A stretch of 9,318 bases of DNA from DASZZZ01 sp036260375 (GTDB lineage Bacteria; Actinomycetota; CADDZG01; WHSQ01). Made by a program: the position numbers and the translations under genes. Numbering within the stretch: position 1 is the stretch's first letter; each line of letters opens with the position of its first letter. Shown here one piece after another: positions 7,188 through 9,318 of this stretch. The DNA lies in the NCBI GenBank assembly GCA_036260375.1, contig DASZZZ010000094.1, positions 1 to 9,318 of the forward strand, written 5' to 3'. Under the pieces are notes generated by a model. That model was not told the origin of the DNA. It made no database searches and saw only the letters and a list, made by a program, of their open reading frames with translations.

Positions 7188-7345
7188 GCGACGTCGCGTG
7201 GCTGTTCGTCGCGTTCCTGGCCGTTTGGGCCGGTCTCGGCGCGTATCTCGCGTCGCTCGCGGCGCGTCAACGGCGCCTCGAGCGGCGCCTCGACGAGGTC
7301 GCGCGCGACGCGCGGGGGCCGGACCGCGGCCCGTACGGTCACTAA
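7184..7345 (+). CDS. ccmD: Small membrane protein CcmD
   Basis: A 53-residue protein starting at a GTG that overlaps the ccmC stop. It has one membrane helix (WLFVAFLAVWAGLGAYLASL, residues 6-25) followed by a basic amphipathic stretch ARQRRLERRLDEV. This is the typical build of CcmD, the small subunit that stabilises CcmC-CcmE and is needed for release of holo-CcmE from the CcmABCD complex. CcmD sequences are poorly conserved, so the assignment rests on size, topology, the L-x-R-Q-x-x-L-E-R-x-L pattern and the place right after ccmC. It ends the ccm gene block. Confidence 0.88.
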   Translation: MSDVAWLFVAFLAVWAGLGAYLASLAARQRRLERRLDEVARDARGPDRGPYGH

Positions 7346-7380
7346 CGCGCAAAGTCGCAGGTCAGCCCGCAATTTCGTAA

Positions 7381-7399
7381 CGACGGCAAGTTGCCGTCG
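7381..7399 (+). repeat. Perfect 9-1-9 inverted repeat, candidate operator
   Basis: CGACGGCAA-G-TTGCCGTCG is a perfect palindrome with one central base, lying between the ccm block and the cytochrome b genes. Its right arm contains the candidate -35 element at 7391-7396, so a protein bound here would block or modulate transcription. It could also form a hairpin in RNA, but it has no U-tract and a one-base loop is too tight, so a DNA-binding site is the better reading. The identity of a regulator is not shown. Confidence 0.6.
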
Positions 7400-7419
7400 C
7401 ACGGGCGCGACCGTAAGAT
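7391..7419 (+). promoter_or_regulatory. Housekeeping-sigma-like promoter for the cytochrome b operon
   Basis: TTGCCG (7391-7396) and TAAGAT (7414-7419) are separated by 17 bases, the ideal spacing for a sigma-70/SigA-type promoter. Each hexamer matches four of six consensus bases, which is good for a very GC-rich genome. A start about seven bases after the -10 would fall at 7425-7427, two to four bases before the ATG at 7429. The 83-base intergenic gap and the absence of a ribosome binding site before 7429 support a leaderless transcript. Confidence 0.6.
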
Positions 7420-7428
7420 GTCGCCGCC

Positions 7429-7800
7429 ATGTCGATGCGAGAGCGCGTCTACCGTTACACCGACCGTCCGATGACGTGGACGCGCGCGATCCTTCTCGGC
7501 ACGGTGATATGGGCGCTGCTCATCATCCTCACGGGGCAGCTGCCGTCGTGGATCATCTACCAGTTCGACGCCTCGATCGCCTCGATCATCGACTTCAGCA
7601 AGAAGATCCCGGGCGTCGCCGACGCGGGGCTGAACAGCACGCAGATCAAGATCATTCGGGACATCGTCGCGAACACCGTGCAGATGGGCTTCTTCATCGC
7701 CATGCTCGTCGTCGCCTACTTCTGGCAGAAGAGCAAGCAGAAGCGGCTCGGGCTCAAGGGCCCGCAGGACACGGTCAAGGGCTACCTCTCGGGAAAGTAG
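7429..7800 (+). CDS. Two-helix membrane protein of unknown family, first gene of the cytochrome b operon
   Basis: A 123-residue protein I cannot assign to a named family. The N-terminus is short and basic (RERVYRYTDRP), followed by a first membrane helix (about residues 18-45), an outer loop of about 35 residues (47-82, DASIASIIDFSKKIPGVAD onward), a second helix (about 84-99) and a Lys-rich tail (QKSKQKRLGLKG). The positive-inside rule places both termini in the cytoplasm. There are no cysteines and no histidines, so it does not bind haem through His or Fe-S clusters. It is first in the operon with a ferredoxin and a cytochrome b, and is best seen as an accessory or structural subunit that could dock the ferredoxin to the membrane (inference). 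ATG 7429 is favoured because the promoter predicts a leaderless start there. An in-frame ATG at 7435 is the alternative. Confidence 0.82.
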   Translation: MSMRERVYRYTDRPMTWTRAILLGTVIWALLIILTGQLPSWIIYQFDASIASIIDFSKKIPGVADAGLNSTQIKIIRDIVANTVQMGFFIAMLVVAYFWQKSKQKRLGLKGPQDTVKGYLSGK

Positions 7801-7803
7801 GAG
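7799..7803 (+). promoter_or_regulatory. Ribosome binding site for the ferredoxin gene
   Basis: AGGAG overlaps the upstream TAG stop and ends three bases before the ATG at 7807. The spacing is short, but the match supports the chosen start and suggests coupled translation with the upstream membrane protein. Confidence 0.5.
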
Positions 7804-7806
7804 CCA

Positions 7807-8229
7807 ATGCCCAAGCCGCCCGAGCCGAAGAAGATGGAGACGATCGAGAAGCCGATCTTCCGCGCCGACTACGAGATGTCGCTCGTCGACGCCGACTGGC
7901 TCAAGAGCGCCGTCAAGCCGAAGAACTTCATCGACTTCATCCCCGAGCAGTGCATCCTGTGCGAGGGCTGCGTCGACATCTGCCCGTGGTACTGCATCCA
8001 CATGGTGTCGCCCGACGCGGTCGAGGAGTCGGGCAACTTCGGCGTCGCGGCGCTCATGGACGAGCGCGACATCCTGTTCCTGATCGACGACAACGCCTGC
8101 ACTCGCTGCAACCTGTGCGTCGAGCGCTGCCCCACGGGCGCGATCGTGCAGAGCCAGGTGACGGGCGGCAAGTCCAAGCGCGGCGCCCGGGCGCTCGGGA
8201 AGGTGCCCGAGACGCAGCGGGCGACCTAG
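7807..8229 (+). CDS. 2[4Fe-4S] ferredoxin-type protein linked to cytochrome b
   Basis: A 140-residue soluble iron-sulphur protein without signal peptide or membrane helix, so it should work in the cytoplasm or on the inner membrane face. Two complete cluster motifs are present: CILCEGCVDICP (C49, C52, C55, C59) and CTRCNLCVERCP (C98, C101, C104, C108). In this fold the fourth Cys of each motif ligates the other cluster. An extra Cys63 follows the first motif. The linker between motifs is 38 residues, longer than in minimal bacterial ferredoxins. The N-terminal 45 residues (Pro/Lys-rich start, then VDADWLKSAVKPKNFIDFIP) and the Lys/Arg-rich C-terminal tail may serve in docking. It sits six bases after the preceding gene and 18 bases before the cytochrome b gene, suggesting it is a subunit or electron partner of that complex. 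A NuoI-like role is less likely because no other complex I gene is present. Confidence 0.92.
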   Translation: MPKPPEPKKMETIEKPIFRADYEMSLVDADWLKSAVKPKNFIDFIPEQCILCEGCVDICPWYCIHMVSPDAVEESGNFGVAALMDERDILFLIDDNACTRCNLCVERCPTGAIVQSQVTGGKSKRGARALGKVPETQRAT

Positions 8230-8231
8230 AG

Positions 8232-8242
8232 GGAGGAAAGGA
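8232..8242 (+). promoter_or_regulatory. Ribosome binding site for cytochrome b
   Basis: GGAGG (8232-8236) is followed by AAGGA (8238-8242), which lies five bases before the GTG at 8248. Two purine-rich Shine-Dalgarno-like blocks in an 18-base gap explain efficient initiation at a GTG codon and support this start. Confidence 0.65.
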
Positions 8243-8247
8243 CCGCA

Positions 8248-9015
8248 GTGGCGAGAGCGTGGAACCCGCGGGAGAGGCTCGGCGAGCGCGTCGACCAGAT
8301 GCACAACAGCCAGCTGTGGCGCGCCATCTTCCGCCCCGGGTCGATGTTCCGGCGCGGCTACGCCGACTCACCGCGCAACCGCGCCTACGTCGTCATGAAC
8401 TCGCTGCTGTACCACCTGCACCCGGTGAAGGTGAAGCGGCACGGGATCAAGCTGTCGTACACGCTGTGCCTCGGCGGCCTGTCGTTCTTCCTCTTCATCC
8501 TGCTGACGATCACCGGCATCTACCTGATGTTCTTCTACCGGCCGTCGGTCGACCTCGTGTACTCCGACATGCAGAACCTGCACACGCAGGTCTCGTTCGG
8601 CCTTCTCGTGCGCAACCTCCACCGCTGGGGGGCGCACCTCATGGTCATCACGGTGTTCCTGCACATGGCGCGCGTGTTCTACACCGGCGCGTACAAGCCG
8701 CCTCGGGAGTTCAACTGGGTCGTCGGCGTCATCCTGCTGCTGCTGACGCTGCTGCTCGCGTTCACCGGCTACCTGCTGCCGTGGGACCAGCTCGCGGTGT
8801 GGGCCGTCACGGTCGGCACCGAGATGATGAAGAACTCCCCGGTGATCGGCGACCAGGTCCAGTTCGCGCTGCTGGGCGGGCCGATCATCGGCCCGGAGAC
8901 GCTGCTCCGGTGGTACACGCTCCACGTGCTGTTCCTGCCGTTCATCATCGTGATCTTCATCTCGATCCACTTCTGGCGGGTTAGAAAGGACGGAGGGATC
9001 TCGGGCCCGATGTAG
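8248..9015 (+). CDS. petB: Cytochrome b6-type subunit of a quinol:cytochrome c (bc) complex
   Basis: A 255-residue four-helix cytochrome b corresponding to cytochrome b6, the N-terminal half of full-length cytochrome b. It oxidises and reduces quinol using two haems b across the membrane. The haem ligands are all present: H125 and H139 (thirteen residues between) in NLHRWGAHLMVITVFLHMAR, and H226 and H241 (fourteen between, the b6f-type spacing). PWDQ (178-181) and the closing RKDGGISGPM are also b6-like. Cys74 in TLCLGGL aligns with the b6 cysteine that covalently holds haem c(n)/c(i), so a third, high-spin haem is likely. The N-terminus is about 39 residues longer than plant or cyanobacterial b6 and basic. 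The PEWY-carrying subunit IV and the Rieske protein are not seen and may follow. The closest functional comparisons are b6f and the Bacillus-type b6c complexes (qcrB). Confidence 0.93.
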   Translation: MARAWNPRERLGERVDQMHNSQLWRAIFRPGSMFRRGYADSPRNRAYVVMNSLLYHLHPVKVKRHGIKLSYTLCLGGLSFFLFILLTITGIYLMFFYRPSVDLVYSDMQNLHTQVSFGLLVRNLHRWGAHLMVITVFLHMARVFYTGAYKPPREFNWVVGVILLLLTLLLAFTGYLLPWDQLAVWAVTVGTEMMKNSPVIGDQVQFALLGGPIIGPETLLRWYTLHVLFLPFIIVIFISIHFWRVRKDGGISGPM

Positions 9016-9044
9016 GGGCCCCCGGCCGAAAGACGGCGAACGCG

Positions 9045-9318
9045 ATGCCAACCCCAGACGAGGTCTACGAACAGGTCCTCCAGGACGAGACGGCCAAGGG
9101 GTCGTCGCCCGCGGTCGCGCAGGCGCGCGCCAAGGCCGCGCGCGTCCGTGCGCAACGCGGCGCGAAGGACCCGAGCAAGCCGGACCCCTCGACCGCGCCG
9201 CCGCCCCAGCGCGCGGCGCAGACGCCCGCCGGCGACACGGCCCCGGCCGCGCCGGCGCAGAGCGACGCGGCGCGCGCCGAGGCGCAGGGCGCGAAGCCGG
9301 CGGCGGAGTCCAAGCCGG
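9045..9318 (+). CDS. Start of an Ala/Pro-rich protein in the cytochrome b operon (3' partial)
   Basis: An open frame from the ATG at 9045 to the window end without a stop (91 complete codons). The first 45 residues are charged and helical (DEVYEQVLQDETAKGSSPAV, then an Ala/Arg-rich helix), followed by a Pro/Ala/Gln linker that looks disordered. No cysteine, histidine, signal peptide or membrane helix appears in the visible part. The gene starts 29 bases after the cytochrome b stop without a clear ribosome binding site. Frame quality is typical of coding sequence here (GC-rich third positions). By operon logic it may be the N-terminal cytoplasmic region of another subunit of the complex, for example a Rieske protein or subunit IV with a long leader, but nothing visible proves that. 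Confidence 0.72.
   Translation, partial: MPTPDEVYEQVLQDETAKGSSPAVAQARAKAARVRAQRGAKDPSKPDPSTAPPPQRAAQTPAGDTAPAAPAQSDAARAEAQGAKPAAESKP

Noticed and set aside
7381..7399. Inverted repeat as terminator of the ccm operon
   Set aside because: The loop would be one base and no T-tract follows. Its overlap with a well-spaced promoter fits an operator better.
7807..8229. Ferredoxin as NuoI of respiratory complex I
   Set aside because: The cluster motifs alone fit, but no other nuo gene is nearby, and the spacing and termini are not NuoI-like.
7476..8984. 502-codon + strand open frame in another phase across the cytochrome b operon
   Set aside because: It overlaps the ferredoxin and cytochrome b, whose cysteine and histidine motifs are intact in the real frames. 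Its own product is Arg/His-rich without motifs.

Overview
The window comes from a very GC-rich bacterium and every gene I can support lies on the + strand. GTG starts are frequent and 4-base stop/start overlaps are common. These traits, a System I cytochrome c maturation (ccm) cluster and a cytochrome b6-type subunit paired with a ferredoxin, suggest a high-GC Actinomycetota, perhaps Thermoleophilia. That placement is inference and not certain. No rRNA, tRNA, CRISPR array, insertion sequence or phage gene is visible, and there is no gene-free gap longer than about 85 bases.

Region 1 (1-7345) is a ccm operon. In order it holds ccmF (5' end cut off by the window), ccmH with an unusual widely spaced cysteine pair, a small membrane protein with a C-terminal zinc ribbon and a CcmI-like helical segment, a secreted or membrane-anchored beta-domain protein that also ends in a CcmI-like segment, ccmA, ccmB, a lipoprotein with a C-terminal M15 zinc peptidase domain, ccmC and ccmD. 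CcmA/B/C/D handle haem at the membrane and load it for the chaperone CcmE (not in the window). CcmF and CcmH attach it to apocytochrome c outside the membrane. Almost all genes overlap by four bases or sit a few bases apart. The one break is before ccmC, where a -10-like box lies at leaderless distance from the ATG.

Region 2 (7346-7428) is a short intergenic control region. It carries a perfect 9-1-9 inverted repeat whose right arm holds a -35-like TTGCCG, followed after 17 bases by TAAGAT. The predicted transcript start is almost at the next ATG, so the downstream mRNA is probably leaderless and possibly controlled by a protein binding the palindrome.

Region 3 (7429-9318) is a second operon encoding parts of a quinol-oxidising cytochrome b complex: a two-helix membrane protein of unknown family, a 2[4Fe-4S] ferredoxin, a b6-type four-helix cytochrome b with all four haem b histidines and the cysteine expected to hold a covalent haem c(n)/c(i), and the start of an Ala/Pro-rich protein that runs off the window. 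The two regions are plausibly linked functionally, because the ccm machinery would mature the c-type cytochromes that accept electrons from such a complex.

The most interesting items are the ferredoxin and small membrane protein encoded with a cytochrome b that keeps the haem c(n) cysteine, the M15 peptidase lipoprotein embedded between ccmB and ccmC, the two tandem CcmI-like proteins, and the palindrome-promoter.
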